From Paenibacillus contaminans (GTDB lineage: Bacteria > Bacillota > Bacilli > Paenibacillales > NBRC-103111), in assembly GCF_003285015.1 (NCBI RefSeq), contig NZ_QMFB01000034.1, positions 1 to 43,295 on the forward strand: a DNA stretch of 43,295 nt. Direction: 5' to 3'. Positions 8,088 through 16,218 of the stretch are shown here, piece after piece (position 1 is the stretch's first letter; every line of letters begins with the position of its first letter). The position numbers and the translations under genes are program-made. The notes beneath the pieces are model-generated. The model was given only the letters and a program-made list of their open reading frames with translations, was not told the origin of the DNA and ran no database searches.

Positions 8088-9920
8088 TTATCCGGCAGCC
8101 GCAGCCGACATATCGGCAAAATACTTCCGGTTGGCAAGCACCCGTTCGTCGTTCGGAATGAAGCCTGCCGCAAGCTCATTGTGCCGATTGGCAAGCTCAC
8201 GCTCGCCCAGCCGATCGTAGCAAACGCATAGCTGTAAATGCGGCAGCCAGGTCCAGCACGCATGCTGCAGGATGGCGCCCGTATTCGCCGGCTTGCTTAA
8301 TTCGGTAGCCAGCTTATACCAAATGACGGCTCCCGCGTAATCCTGCTCCGACATGTGCAGAAAACCGAGCCTGCAGCAGCCTTCCGCTCGCGGGTTGGCG
8401 TAAGAGAAAGCTTGCAGCGCCATTTGCTTGGCTTCGCGGATGCGTCCCAGCTGCTGAAGGCAATCCGAAGCGCGTCCGCAAGCGGAAATGTTATCCTCCA
8501 CCCAGCCTTCGCCGAGCCGGAGAAATTCCTCGTACTTGGCATGAGCACGTTCCCACTGCTTATGATCGGCAAGCTCGTTTGCAAAATAATACAGGTCGCG
8601 TGGAGAGAAATCCTCGCCCGCTTCCAGGCGGCCCTCATAAATATTTAAATTGCGCGATGAATCGGTATGCTTTCTATCATGCGTCACGGCAATGTCGGCG
8701 TAGAGAATTTTCCCGTATACCTCCAAATACTCGTGTACGGCGCCGACCCAGCGGAAATTGCGGCTTCTGCGGACAAGACGGTTTCTTCGCAGGCTCGATG
8801 CCACATTGCCGTATTCATCCTTGCGCAGATGGTAGTGCATCGACACCGACTCTGTATCCCAAGGCAGCGAGGCTGCCAGCGTCCGGAGCTTCTCCGCATC
8901 TTCCGGCAGCAGAACGTCGTCCGCGTCCAGCCACAAAATAAACTCCTTCGTCGCCAAACGGAAAGCAAAATTGCGCGCCTTCGCAAAATCGTTGACCCAT
9001 TCGAAATCGGCTATCCGATCGGCAAACTTGGCAGCGATTTCTTTGGTTCTGTCCGTCGAGCCCGTATCCACAATGACGATCTCGTCAACGACATCGCGAA
9101 CGCTCGACAAGCAGCGCTCCAACGTCTGTTCCTCGTTCTTGACGATCATGCATAGGCTGATGGAAACCTGCCTTTTCCAATTGAAAAGCGCCTTCGGCAA
9201 ATCGAAGCCCCATTTATCAAAAGCGGCTTGTTTATTGGCGGACAGCTGCTTCCAATACCAGTCGGGATCCTCCGGAAATAATGCGGGCGGCTGCATGTAA
9301 CGGACGAAGCAGTCCTGAGCGATGTACAGGTTATAGCCGGCCTGCAGAGCGCGGTAACACAAATCGTCGTCTTCATACGACTCCAATAAAAAGCGTTCGT
9401 CGAACCCGCCCAGCTTATCGAACGCCTCTTTGTTAACCATCAGCAGCATGCTCAGCAAACGTGTCACCTGCCGCGCATCGCCCTGTTTGGCCAGCAGCAG
9501 CCTTCTTGCGGAACGGTCGAATTTCTCCATCGTTTCGCCTGGAAAAGGAGCGTTCTGCCAGCCGCTTACATTATGGCTTAAAGGCCCCACCATCGCCGCG
9601 TCCGGATGCCGATCCATGCACTCCGACAAGCATTCGAGCCATTGCTCGGAAACGATGCTGTGGTCACGCATAAAGACAAGACGCTCGCCGGAAGCCGCGG
9701 CCGCCCCCATATTGTAGCCTGCAGCCACTCCTACTCTCTGCGGCGTCTCCAGCGTGCGGACCGGGGCGTTCGTCTGCCCCAGGATGGTCGCGATGTCTTT
9801 CGAACCGCCGTCGTTCACGACGATTAGTTCGAACGGCTCTGCCGTAAATAACCGAATGCTGGCCAGGCAATGCTTGAATAGGCTTGCGTGCTGAGCCAGG
9901 ACAATAATGCTAGTATTCAT
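8088..9920 (-). CDS. Two-domain family 2 glycosyltransferase with TPR-like C-terminus
   Basis: 610 residues with two GT-A (GT2) modules. Module 1 (about 1-215) has the VVNDGGSKD nucleotide-binding start, RDH where the metal-binding DxD is usual, and a GGFDERF/EDDD acceptor-site region. Module 2 (about 252-425) opens SLCMIVKNEEQTL, with VDTGSTD and a clear DxD in LDADD (332-335). About 430-610 looks like helical TPR-type repeats, as in SunS-like and protein O-glycosyltransferases. No signal peptide is seen, so it acts in the cytoplasm. The start follows an AGGAGG site (AGCAGGAGGACTACA). It lies 97 bp downstream of, and in the same direction as, a collagen-like Gly-X-Thr protein gene. By analogy with BclA glycosylation in Bacillus, the natural hypothesis is that it adds sugar to those threonines. 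GT call is firm; substrate is inferred. Confidence 0.9.
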   Translation of the reverse strand: MNTSIIVLAQHASLFKHCLASIRLFTAEPFELIVVNDGGSKDIATILGQTNAPVRTLETPQRVGVAAGYNMGAAAASGERLVFMRDHSIVSEQWLECLSECMDRHPDAAMVGPLSHNVSGWQNAPFPGETMEKFDRSARRLLLAKQGDARQVTRLLSMLLMVNKEAFDKLGGFDERFLLESYEDDDLCYRALQAGYNLYIAQDCFVRYMQPPALFPEDPDWYWKQLSANKQAAFDKWGFDLPKALFNWKRQVSISLCMIVKNEEQTLERCLSSVRDVVDEIVIVDTGSTDRTKEIAAKFADRIADFEWVNDFAKARNFAFRLATKEFILWLDADDVLLPEDAEKLRTLAASLPWDTESVSMHYHLRKDEYGNVASSLRRNRLVRRSRNFRWVGAVHEYLEVYGKILYADIAVTHDRKHTDSSRNLNIYEGRLEAGEDFSPRDLYYFANELADHKQWERAHAKYEEFLRLGEGWVEDNISACGRASDCLQQLGRIREAKQMALQAFSYANPRAEGCCRLGFLHMSEQDYAGAVIWYKLATELSKPANTGAILQHACWTWLPHLQLCVCYDRLGERELANRHNELAAGFIPNDERVLANRKYFADMSAAAAG

Positions 9921-9953
9921 TGTAGTCCTCCTGCTGCCGAATGGAATGGGAGA

Positions 9954-9983
9954 CCCCTCAGATTGGCAAAGCGGTCTGAGGGG
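9954..9983 (-). other. Intercistronic hairpin without T-run
   Basis: A 9-bp perfect stem (CCCCTCAGA at 9954-9962 with TCTGAGGGG at 9975-9983, 12-base loop) lies between the collagen-like gene and the glycosyltransferase gene. It lacks a U-tract on either strand. It could be an mRNA-stabilising or processing element setting different expression of the two genes, or a partial terminator. Confidence 0.5.
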
Positions 9984-10017
9984 GATTTCATGGATAAAAG
10001 ATTCCGCGGCGTTTTCT

Positions 10018-12429
10018 TTAGTTACCCAGTCGAATGATCGTCAGCTTGCCTGAAGTTACGTTAACCTGCATTGGATTGTCAAAGATCTGCAGGTTAACCC
10101 AGCCGGATGACATTATCCTTACAATTCCCGTATAGGTATAACTAGTTTTAGAGACAGGGTTAATTACAGCGTAATAGGTACCGCCTACATAGATTCCAAA
10201 ACCGGCATCCCCTCCGCTAGTGTTTACTTCATACTGGATATAATAGTTGCCTGGAGTAACGCTGAAGCCGTTCCCTCCCTGGACGACACTCGAGGAGTCC
10301 ATTGGAATTATATTGTCTCCAATCGGTATCGAAGGCATGGGATCAGAATTGATATTGCCGGCTAGTAAATTGCTAAATGCGTAATCATTTACACCTGGAG
10401 CGCCTGTCGCCCCGGTCACACCGGTTGCTCCTGTCACACCTGTTGCACCTGTGTCACCTGTCGCACCTGTGTCACCTGTCGGACCTGTTGCGCCCGTTAC
10501 ACCCGTTGCTCCTGTCACACCAGTTGCTCCGTCTGCTCCCGTTACTCCAGTCGCCCCGGTCACACCGGTTGCTCCGGTTGCTCCAGTTGCTCCGTCTGCT
10601 CCCGTTACTCCGGTCGCCCCGGTCACACCGGTTGCTCCGGTTGCACCAGTTGCTCCGTCTGCTCCTGTTACTCCGGTCGCCCCTGTCACACCGGTTGCTC
10701 CCGTTTCACCGCTTGCTCCTGTCGCTCCAGTCACACCTATTGCTCCCGTGTCACCGGTTGCTCCCGTTACTCCCTGTGATCCTGTCGCTCCGGTTGCACC
10801 TGTTTCACCACTTGCTCCGGTTGCACCTGTTGCTCCTGTTTCACCGCTTGCTCCTGTCGCTCCGGTTGCTCCCGTTTCACCGCTTGCTCCTGTCGCTCCG
10901 GTTGCTCCCGTTTCACCGCTTGCTCCGGTCGAACCGGTTGCTCCCGTTTCGCCACTTGCTCCGGTCGCACCAGTCACACCGGTTGCTCCCGTTTCGCCTG
11001 TCGGGCCGGTGGCTCCCGTTTTACCTGTCGGGCCGGTGGCTCCCATTTCACCTGTGTCACCTATGGCTCCAGTCACACCCGGCGCTCCGGTCTCTCCCTT
11101 TTCTCCGGTTGCTCCTGTCACCCCGGTTGCACCCGTCGTTCCGGTTGCTCCCGTTTCGCCTGTCGCACCCGTGACTCCGGTTGCACCCGTGCCGCCTGTC
11201 GCACCAGTCGCTCCTGTTTCACCCGTGACTCCGGTTGCTCCCGTGCCGCCTGTCGCACCAGTCGCTCCCGTTTCACCCGTGACGCCAGTTGCTCCCGTGC
11301 CGCCTGTCGATCCTGTGTTACCTGTCGTCCCAGTTGCTCCTGTCTCCCCGGTAACTCCGTCTGCACCCGTTCCTCCGGTCGCCCCAGTTATGCCCGGCGC
11401 TCCTCCCGGGCCTTGGTCGCCTTTCAATCCAGTTCCCGTCGGACCAGTCGCTCCCGTAGCGCCCGTCGCTCCCGTAGCGCCTGTAGGTCCTTGCGGACCT
11501 GTCGCACCTTTTTCGCCTTGCTTGGCTATTGTCGGCTTAAGTGAGATAACGTCGGTTACCTCGACCATGTAAGCTTGCTGTCCCTTATAAACGACCGATA
11601 CGGGCTGGCCGGCCTTAAGCTCGGAGGCTTCCATCGTTTCGGACGAAAATTTCCCGTAAAATACGGTATCGGCATTCCACGCAAACGTTTTGCTGCTGCC
11701 GCCGGCTGCAACGGTTATGCTCTTGTCGTCGGCTGCCGTCAGCAAACCGTAAGCGACGCGTTCTTCCTTCACGCTGTCCGCTTTTATCACATAGGGCAGC
11801 GTGTTGCTCAGCAAAGCCGCCATCTGCGAGCGGGTTACGAGCTCTTGCGGCTTGAACGTATTATCGGAGAAGCCCTGAACGATCGTCAGCCTCGCGGCTG
11901 CGTTCACGTAGCCCAGAAACGCCGGAGTTATGATCCTACCGTCGGCAAAAGCCGAGACTTGGCTAGAAAGCGCAGCGGCATCACCCTCCCGATCGATCGC
12001 ACGAACGACAAGCTTGGCGATCCACTCGCGTTTGGCGGCTTGGCGGCCCCACAGCTCATTCGTGTTCTCGCCGAGTTCCTTAACGTCGACCAGACCATGC
12101 TCTACCGCCACTTGCATGTACGGCTTCGCCCAATCGTCGGCCGGCAGTGAATTCCCTCCTGCGGTTGCGTCGCTTTCAAGCCCCAACAAACGAACGGCCA
12201 TAACGACGGCTTCCTGATGCGTCACGTTGCTCTCCGGGTTGAAAAGTCCGTTGCCGCTTCCTTCGATAATATCGAGCAGCGCCATCTTGGCTATGTACTT
12301 CTGCGCCCACGGAACGCTGCTGGTATCGGTAAACGGAGAATTGGCGGCAGCCGCTACCATTTGTGCGGATTGGTTAAACAACACGAGCATACTCATTCCC
12401 GCTACGGCAATACGGGATTTGTCCTTCAT
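10018..12429 (-). CDS. SLH-anchored collagen-like surface protein (Gly-X-Thr repeats)
   Basis: 803 residues. A signal peptide (about 1-28, ending VAAAA) is followed by three SLH domains (about 31-85, 95-145, 160-215; for example GFSDNTFKPQELVTRSQMAA), which bind pyruvylated secondary cell-wall polymer. A short beta-rich spacer (about 222-300) precedes about 375 residues of collagen repeat (about 305-680) of roughly 125 Gly-X-Y triplets, mostly GAT, GVT, GET and GPT. A 123-residue Tyr/Gly-rich C-terminus follows, which could be a BclA/C1q-like trimerising head. Thr at Y instead of hydroxyproline suggests stabilisation by O-glycosylation, fitting the downstream glycosyltransferase. The start follows AAAGGAGGAAGTGAG. 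Predicted product is a trimeric filament standing out from the S-layer, rather than an exosporium BclA, which lacks SLH domains. Confidence 0.92.
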   Translation of the reverse strand: MKDKSRIAVAGMSMLVLFNQSAQMVAAAANSPFTDTSSVPWAQKYIAKMALLDIIEGSGNGLFNPESNVTHQEAVVMAVRLLGLESDATAGGNSLPADDWAKPYMQVAVEHGLVDVKELGENTNELWGRQAAKREWIAKLVVRAIDREGDAAALSSQVSAFADGRIITPAFLGYVNAAARLTIVQGFSDNTFKPQELVTRSQMAALLSNTLPYVIKADSVKEERVAYGLLTAADDKSITVAAGGSSKTFAWNADTVFYGKFSSETMEASELKAGQPVSVVYKGQQAYMVEVTDVISLKPTIAKQGEKGATGPQGPTGATGATGATGATGPTGTGLKGDQGPGGAPGITGATGGTGADGVTGETGATGTTGNTGSTGGTGATGVTGETGATGATGGTGATGVTGETGATGATGGTGATGVTGATGETGATGTTGATGVTGATGEKGETGAPGVTGAIGDTGEMGATGPTGKTGATGPTGETGATGVTGATGASGETGATGSTGASGETGATGATGASGETGATGATGASGETGATGATGASGETGATGATGSQGVTGATGDTGAIGVTGATGASGETGATGVTGATGVTGADGATGATGATGVTGATGVTGADGATGATGATGVTGATGVTGADGATGVTGATGVTGATGPTGDTGATGDTGATGVTGATGVTGATGAPGVNDYAFSNLLAGNINSDPMPSIPIGDNIIPMDSSSVVQGGNGFSVTPGNYYIQYEVNTSGGDAGFGIYVGGTYYAVINPVSKTSYTYTGIVRIMSSGWVNLQIFDNPMQVNVTSGKLTIIRLGN
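10390..11517 (-). repeat. Collagen-like coding repeat with local tandem duplications
   Basis: About 1.1 kb of 9-bp-based repeat encoding Gly-X-Thr triplets. Within it are blocks of larger, cleaner tandem repeats: a 63-bp unit encoding GADGATGATGATG-type blocks (copies starting near 10531, 10594 and 10657), a 36-bp unit encoding GASGETGATGAT (about 10800-10970), and a longer unit encoding GGTGATGVTGETGATGAT (about 11150-11300). It is likely length-variable between strains through slippage, always in frame. Confidence 0.9.
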
Positions 12430-12683
12430 CTCACTTCCTCCTTTTCATTGTGACTGGCATGTTTGATTGCTTGACGGAATGCATGTATCCCGGGTTTTTC
12501 TAAGCTGCGCTCGACACATTCCGCTTCGCTTCACGGTTTTGTCGCTAAGAACTTCATTATTCGACAAAAACAACCATGAACACCCTACCATACTCCTCTT
12601 AACAAATACTTAACCCGGTGAAATAGAACGAAAGACCCGCATTTCCCATGCCGAAATACCTATATAGAACGTCTTCACAAAAA
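12430..12683 (-). other. Upstream region of the collagen-like gene
   Basis: About 250 bp between the collagen-like gene start and the AraC terminator. No confident -35/-10 pair was found. It carries a direct repeat TTAACA-N5-TTAACC on the plus strand (12599-12604 and 12610-12615), which resembles a half PhoP-box pair in spacing and sequence. The ribosome binding site of the collagen-like gene (GGAGGAAG) is at its edge. Confidence 0.35.
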
Positions 12684-12720
12684 AACACCGTTTGATGCTT
12701 GGTCGGCATCGAACGGTGTT
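12684..12720 (-). terminator. Terminator after AraC regulator gene (possibly bidirectional)
   Basis: Stem AACACCGTTTGATGC (12684-12698) with GCATCGAACGGTGTT (12706-12720), one mismatch, 7-base loop, with A-run before and T-run after. It serves the minus-strand AraC gene ending at 12775. Confidence 0.85.
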
Positions 12721-12774
12721 TTTTATCAGAGTGGTCAGACATGCGGCACGATCGGCCTCCTTTTCCGCGCGGAG

Positions 12775-13641
12775 CTATTTCCGGTGCTTAAGCTCGCGAT
12801 ACCGGCCAGGCGGCATGCCGGTCATTTTACGGAACAGCCGGATTAAATAGTTCGCGCTGTCGAAGCCGACTTGTTCGGCGATTTCCTGAACGGTCAGCGA
12901 GGTGTTCTCAAGAAGCGACTTGGCCTTGCCGATCCGTAAATGATGGAGGTACTGCAGCGGCGTCATCCCTGTATGCTTCTTGAGGCAGCGCGTGATGTAA
13001 TCGAATTGAAAGTGAAGCGCCTCCTCCATCGTCTCGCCGCGAAAAGGCTGCGCTCCCAACTGCTGCAAGTAATCCATCGCAAGCCGGCAAACGGCCGCGG
13101 ACCGCGACGATTGGCGCATCCTTACGGCGTCCTGCATCAGCGTCAGCAGTTCCGCCAGCAGCGCGTGCACCTGCAGGGCGTGCTCCAGCACGAAAGACTG
13201 ATGGAGCTCGATCAGCCTGTCCAATACGGCTGTCATCGGGGCCAGATCGACACGTGCCATTTTGGGCAAATACATGAACTGCTCCGATGGACTTACGTCG
13301 AAATCCCCCCCTTTGCGCAGCACGTACGGCCAAGACACTTCATCGCCGGATAGCGTTCGGACAGGCGCTGAGTGAATGAAATGCACCCAATATACATCTG
13401 TCGGCTCGATCGAGGGCCGGTGCCCGAAATGGGTTCGGTTCGGCTCAAGGACGAGCATATGGCCGGCTTCGACGGCAAACTCCCGCCCATCCTCCGTCAT
13501 ATATAGCGCGCCGTTCCTGACGAAAAGCACATCGTACACATCGAACGTACGCGTAAAATGCTGCATCCCCGGCTTCCATTCCGCATGCCCGACCGTAATG
13601 AATTGCGGCAGCGGCGGGATGCGCAGCTCCAAACATTCCAT
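12775..13641 (-). CDS. AraC family transcriptional regulator with cupin-like sensor domain
   Basis: 288 residues. The N-terminal half is a cupin-type ligand-binding domain (DVLFVRNGALYMTEDG, then GHMLVLEPNRTHFGH). The C-terminal 100 residues are the double helix-turn-helix DNA-binding domain (LRIGKAKSLLENTSLTVQEIAEQVGFDSANYLIRLFRKMTG, residues shown here only to name the two helices' region; SLTVQEIAEQVGF is HTH1 and YLIRLFRKMTG the signature of HTH2). ATG at 13641 is chosen because AAGGGAGGTGG precedes it at the right distance; the frame continues 77 codons upstream without family resemblance. It is divergent from a glycosidase gene 376 bp away, which is the usual layout for an AraC-type sugar-responsive activator of a carbohydrate hydrolase. 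The inducer is unknown. Confidence 0.9.
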   Translation of the reverse strand: MECLELRIPPLPQFITVGHAEWKPGMQHFTRTFDVYDVLFVRNGALYMTEDGREFAVEAGHMLVLEPNRTHFGHRPSIEPTDVYWVHFIHSAPVRTLSGDEVSWPYVLRKGGDFDVSPSEQFMYLPKMARVDLAPMTAVLDRLIELHQSFVLEHALQVHALLAELLTLMQDAVRMRQSSRSAAVCRLAMDYLQQLGAQPFRGETMEEALHFQFDYITRCLKKHTGMTPLQYLHHLRIGKAKSLLENTSLTVQEIAEQVGFDSANYLIRLFRKMTGMPPGRYRELKHRK

Positions 13642-14017
13642 GACAGGCCACCTCCCTTGACGTCTGCTTACCATATCCCCATTGTACATGATAGAAAGTC
13701 GATATTGTGCTATTTCGAATCGTTTTTGTGCCTGTTTGCTTGATTGCCGAAAAGTTATCTTGGAGAAGAGTGCTTTGCAATCAAACGTATCCAAACGAGA
13801 GAGCGAGCGAAGGGACGACAGTGGTCTTTCCATCGCTATGCAGCACCGCAACACGCCGGGAGGAGCGCACATTGTAAAGCACCCCGGCTATTTCATCACC
13901 ATTTTCAGCCCCCGCGCGTGACCGGCTGGGAGACGTTTTGACGTTCAACCATACATCGCAGAAAAGACGACACCAAGAACGGAGCAGCAAAATTCAGACC
14001 AAAAGGAGCGATATTAG
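13642..14017. other. Divergent intergenic region, AraC regulator / glycosidase
   Basis: 376 bp expected to hold both promoters and the AraC operator. A TTGACG (13937-13942) that could be a -35 for the glycosidase has no good -10 at 16-18 bp. On the minus strand a TACAAT near 13684 is a possible -10 for the regulator without a clear -35. No strong dyad symmetry was recognised. Confidence 0.35.
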
Positions 14018-15991
14018 ATGCGTTTTAGACAAGTTCATCTCGATTTTCATACATCGGAGGCAATTCCCGGTATCGGCTCGCATTTCGATAAAAAGCAATT
14101 CCAAGATATGCTGAAGACCGGCTATGTCGATTCGATTACCGTATTCTCCAAGTGCCATCACGGCTGGTCATACCATCCCACGCAAGCGAACATCATGCAT
14201 CCCGGCCTGTCCTTCGACTTGCTGAAGGCCATGATCGAGGCGGCGCACGAGATCGGCGTCAAAACCCCGGTGTACATATCCGCAGGGCTTGACGAGAAAA
14301 CCGCCGTTCAGCATCCGGAATGGCTGATTCGCAGCAAAGAGGACCGCACCAACTGGGTCGGCGACTTTTTGAGCCCCGGCTATCATCAGTTTTGCTTAAA
14401 CTCCCCCTACCTTGACCTTTTGATCGCTCAAGTGGAGGAAGTCGCTGCGAATTATGATGCGGACGGCATTTTTCTCGATATCGTCGGCGTACGGGAGTGC
14501 TACTGCCATACGTGCATCGCGCAAATCCGCAAAGAAGGCGGGGATCCGCGCAACATCGAAACGGTTCGCTCTCTCGGAGAACGCACCTATGCGAACTATA
14601 CGAATCGGGTCAAGCAGGCAATCGAAGCGATCAAGCCGGGCATGCCAATCTTCCATAACGGCGGGCATATCCGCCGCGGGCGGCGCGATCTCGCGCACAT
14701 GAACACCCATCTTGAGCTTGAATCTCTTCCTACCGGCGGCTGGGGCTACGATCACTTTCCATTATCCGCACGTTATGCCCAAACGTTAGGGATGGATTTC
14801 CTTGGCATGACCGGTAAATTCCATACTACTTGGGGCGAGTTTGGCGGCTACAAGCATCCTAATGCGCTCCGATACGAGGCAGCCCTCAGCATAGCGAACG
14901 GAGCCCGTTGCTCGATAGGCGACCAGCTTCATCCCGCAGGGCTGATGGACACGGCTACCTACGAACTGATCGGCGCAGCTTACCGGGAAGTTGCAGAGAA
15001 GGAAGCATGGTGTGTCAACGTGCGGAACATCGCCGATGTAGCTCTGCTTTCAGTCGAAGCAGTCGTTCCCCCCGAGGAGCTCGGAGATGCCAAAACCGGC
15101 GATGCCGATGCAGGCGCGGTAAGAATGCTGCTCGAAGGAAACATCCTGTTCGACGTCATCGATATGAATGCCGACTTCAGCAGCTACAAGGTCGTCATTT
15201 TGCCCGACGCCATCCCGGTAGACGACGCGCTCAAGCGCAAGCTTGACAGCTTCTTCGAGCAGGGCGGCAAAGTACTGGCTACAGGGCGCTCCGGTCTTGC
15301 AAAAGGAGGCGATTCGTTCGCGATCGATCTGGGCGTGCGGCGGCTATCGGATAATCCTTACCAGCCGGACTACTACCGGCCAACCGAAGCGCTTCCGGCG
15401 CTCGGCTCCGCCGCATTTATCATGTACGGTCGCGGACAGCGCATAGAGCTGACGAACGGAACGGCACTGGGCTTCCGCGAAGACCCGTATTTCAACCGCG
15501 AAGCTTTCGCTTTCTGCTCGCATCAGCATACACCGAACAGCGCGCGCAACGGCGGACCCGGCATGGCGGAATCGGCGAACGGAATTTATATCGCATGGGA
15601 CATGTTTACGGATTACGCCACGAAAGGCAGTCTCGCGTTGAAGGAAATCGTGCTGTACGCGCTGCATCGACTGCTGCCGAGCGCAACGATGCGCGCCTCA
15701 TTGCCGGCTCAAGGCATCGCCACTCTGCAGGAGCAACCGGAAGAACGGCGTTACGTGAATCACCTGCTATACGCCTCCCCTGTGCGGCGCGGAGCCAAAG
15801 TCGAAGTCATCGAGGACATTCTGCCGGTTCACGATGTCAACGTAGAGCTGCGTCTGCCGCACTCTGTCCGGCAAGTTTACTTGGCGCCGCAAATGACCCC
15901 GCTTCCGTTCGAGCAAACGGACGGAACCGTACGTTACACAGTGCCCAAGCTGGAATGCCATCAAATGATCGTGCTCGATTATGAAACTTAA
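14018..15991 (+). CDS. GH151/GHL6-like glycosidase (alpha-L-fucosidase-like) with trimerisation domain
   Basis: 657 residues without a signal peptide, so cytoplasmic. The N-terminal half (about 1-340) reads as a TIM barrel of the hypothetical glycosyl hydrolase 6 / GH151 type: VHLDFHTSEAIPGIG, VFSKCHHGWSYHP, DGIFLDIVG and FHNGGHIRRG. The segment about 365-445 (NILFDVIDMNADFSSYKVVI, then GGKVLATGRSG) resembles the class-I-amidotransferase-like beta-galactosidase trimerisation domain, and the C-terminus is a beta-sandwich. GH151 includes an alpha-L-fucosidase from Paenibacillus, which makes that activity the first guess. The ATG follows AAAAGGAGCGATATTAG. A divergent AraC gene probably controls it. 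There is no transporter or second sugar enzyme beside it, so substrate remains uncertain. Confidence 0.8.
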   Translation: MRFRQVHLDFHTSEAIPGIGSHFDKKQFQDMLKTGYVDSITVFSKCHHGWSYHPTQANIMHPGLSFDLLKAMIEAAHEIGVKTPVYISAGLDEKTAVQHPEWLIRSKEDRTNWVGDFLSPGYHQFCLNSPYLDLLIAQVEEVAANYDADGIFLDIVGVRECYCHTCIAQIRKEGGDPRNIETVRSLGERTYANYTNRVKQAIEAIKPGMPIFHNGGHIRRGRRDLAHMNTHLELESLPTGGWGYDHFPLSARYAQTLGMDFLGMTGKFHTTWGEFGGYKHPNALRYEAALSIANGARCSIGDQLHPAGLMDTATYELIGAAYREVAEKEAWCVNVRNIADVALLSVEAVVPPEELGDAKTGDADAGAVRMLLEGNILFDVIDMNADFSSYKVVILPDAIPVDDALKRKLDSFFEQGGKVLATGRSGLAKGGDSFAIDLGVRRLSDNPYQPDYYRPTEALPALGSAAFIMYGRGQRIELTNGTALGFREDPYFNREAFAFCSHQHTPNSARNGGPGMAESANGIYIAWDMFTDYATKGSLALKEIVLYALHRLLPSATMRASLPAQGIATLQEQPEERRYVNHLLYASPVRRGAKVEVIEDILPVHDVNVELRLPHSVRQVYLAPQMTPLPFEQTDGTVRYTVPKLECHQMIVLDYET

Positions 15992-16056
15992 GCTTTCTCG
16001 AAACGGCTCTTCCTGACATTGCTCGCCGACAACGAATACCCTTAATTAGATGAAAC

Positions 16057-16218
16057 GGGGCTGTCCCAAAAGTCGTTTTCGGAGTTTTCGGCACCCACTT
16101 CACACGTGAATTCGTGTAACAAATGAACCTTCATTTCCACTTACATAGTGGTTTTGAAGGTTCTTTTGCATCATTTATGGGATTCGCCCACTTGAGCGTA
16201 CCCTTTTGGGACAGCCCC
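16057..16218. mobile_element. 162-bp MITE-like element with 16-bp perfect terminal inverted repeats
   Basis: Ends are GGGGCTGTCCCAAAAG (16057-16072) and its exact complement (16203-16218); the match extends one more base outward on each side. Inside is a second dyad, GAACCTTCA (16125-16133) with TGAAGGTTC (16155-16163), enclosing CCACT-tacat-AGTGG, so the whole element can fold into a long hairpin. It has no coding capacity. The ends resemble those of insertion sequences common in Bacillota (IS1182-like, from memory). No target duplication is evident. It sits 65 bp after the glycosidase stop and could act as its terminator. Confidence 0.75.

Noticed and set aside
10390..11517. CRISPR-like or satellite array
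   Set aside because: Units are 9-bp based and encode in-frame Gly-X-Y triplets; there are no unique spacers.
10451..11572. Long plus-strand open frame of Pro/Val/Ala repeats across the collagen region
   Set aside because: It is the exact antisense of the Gly-X-Thr repeat, which forces an open frame; no ribosome binding site and the minus-strand gene has signal peptide and SLH domains.
12775..13872. Longer AraC protein starting at 13872
   Set aside because: The first 77 residues have no family resemblance and a strong ribosome binding site precedes the ATG at 13641.
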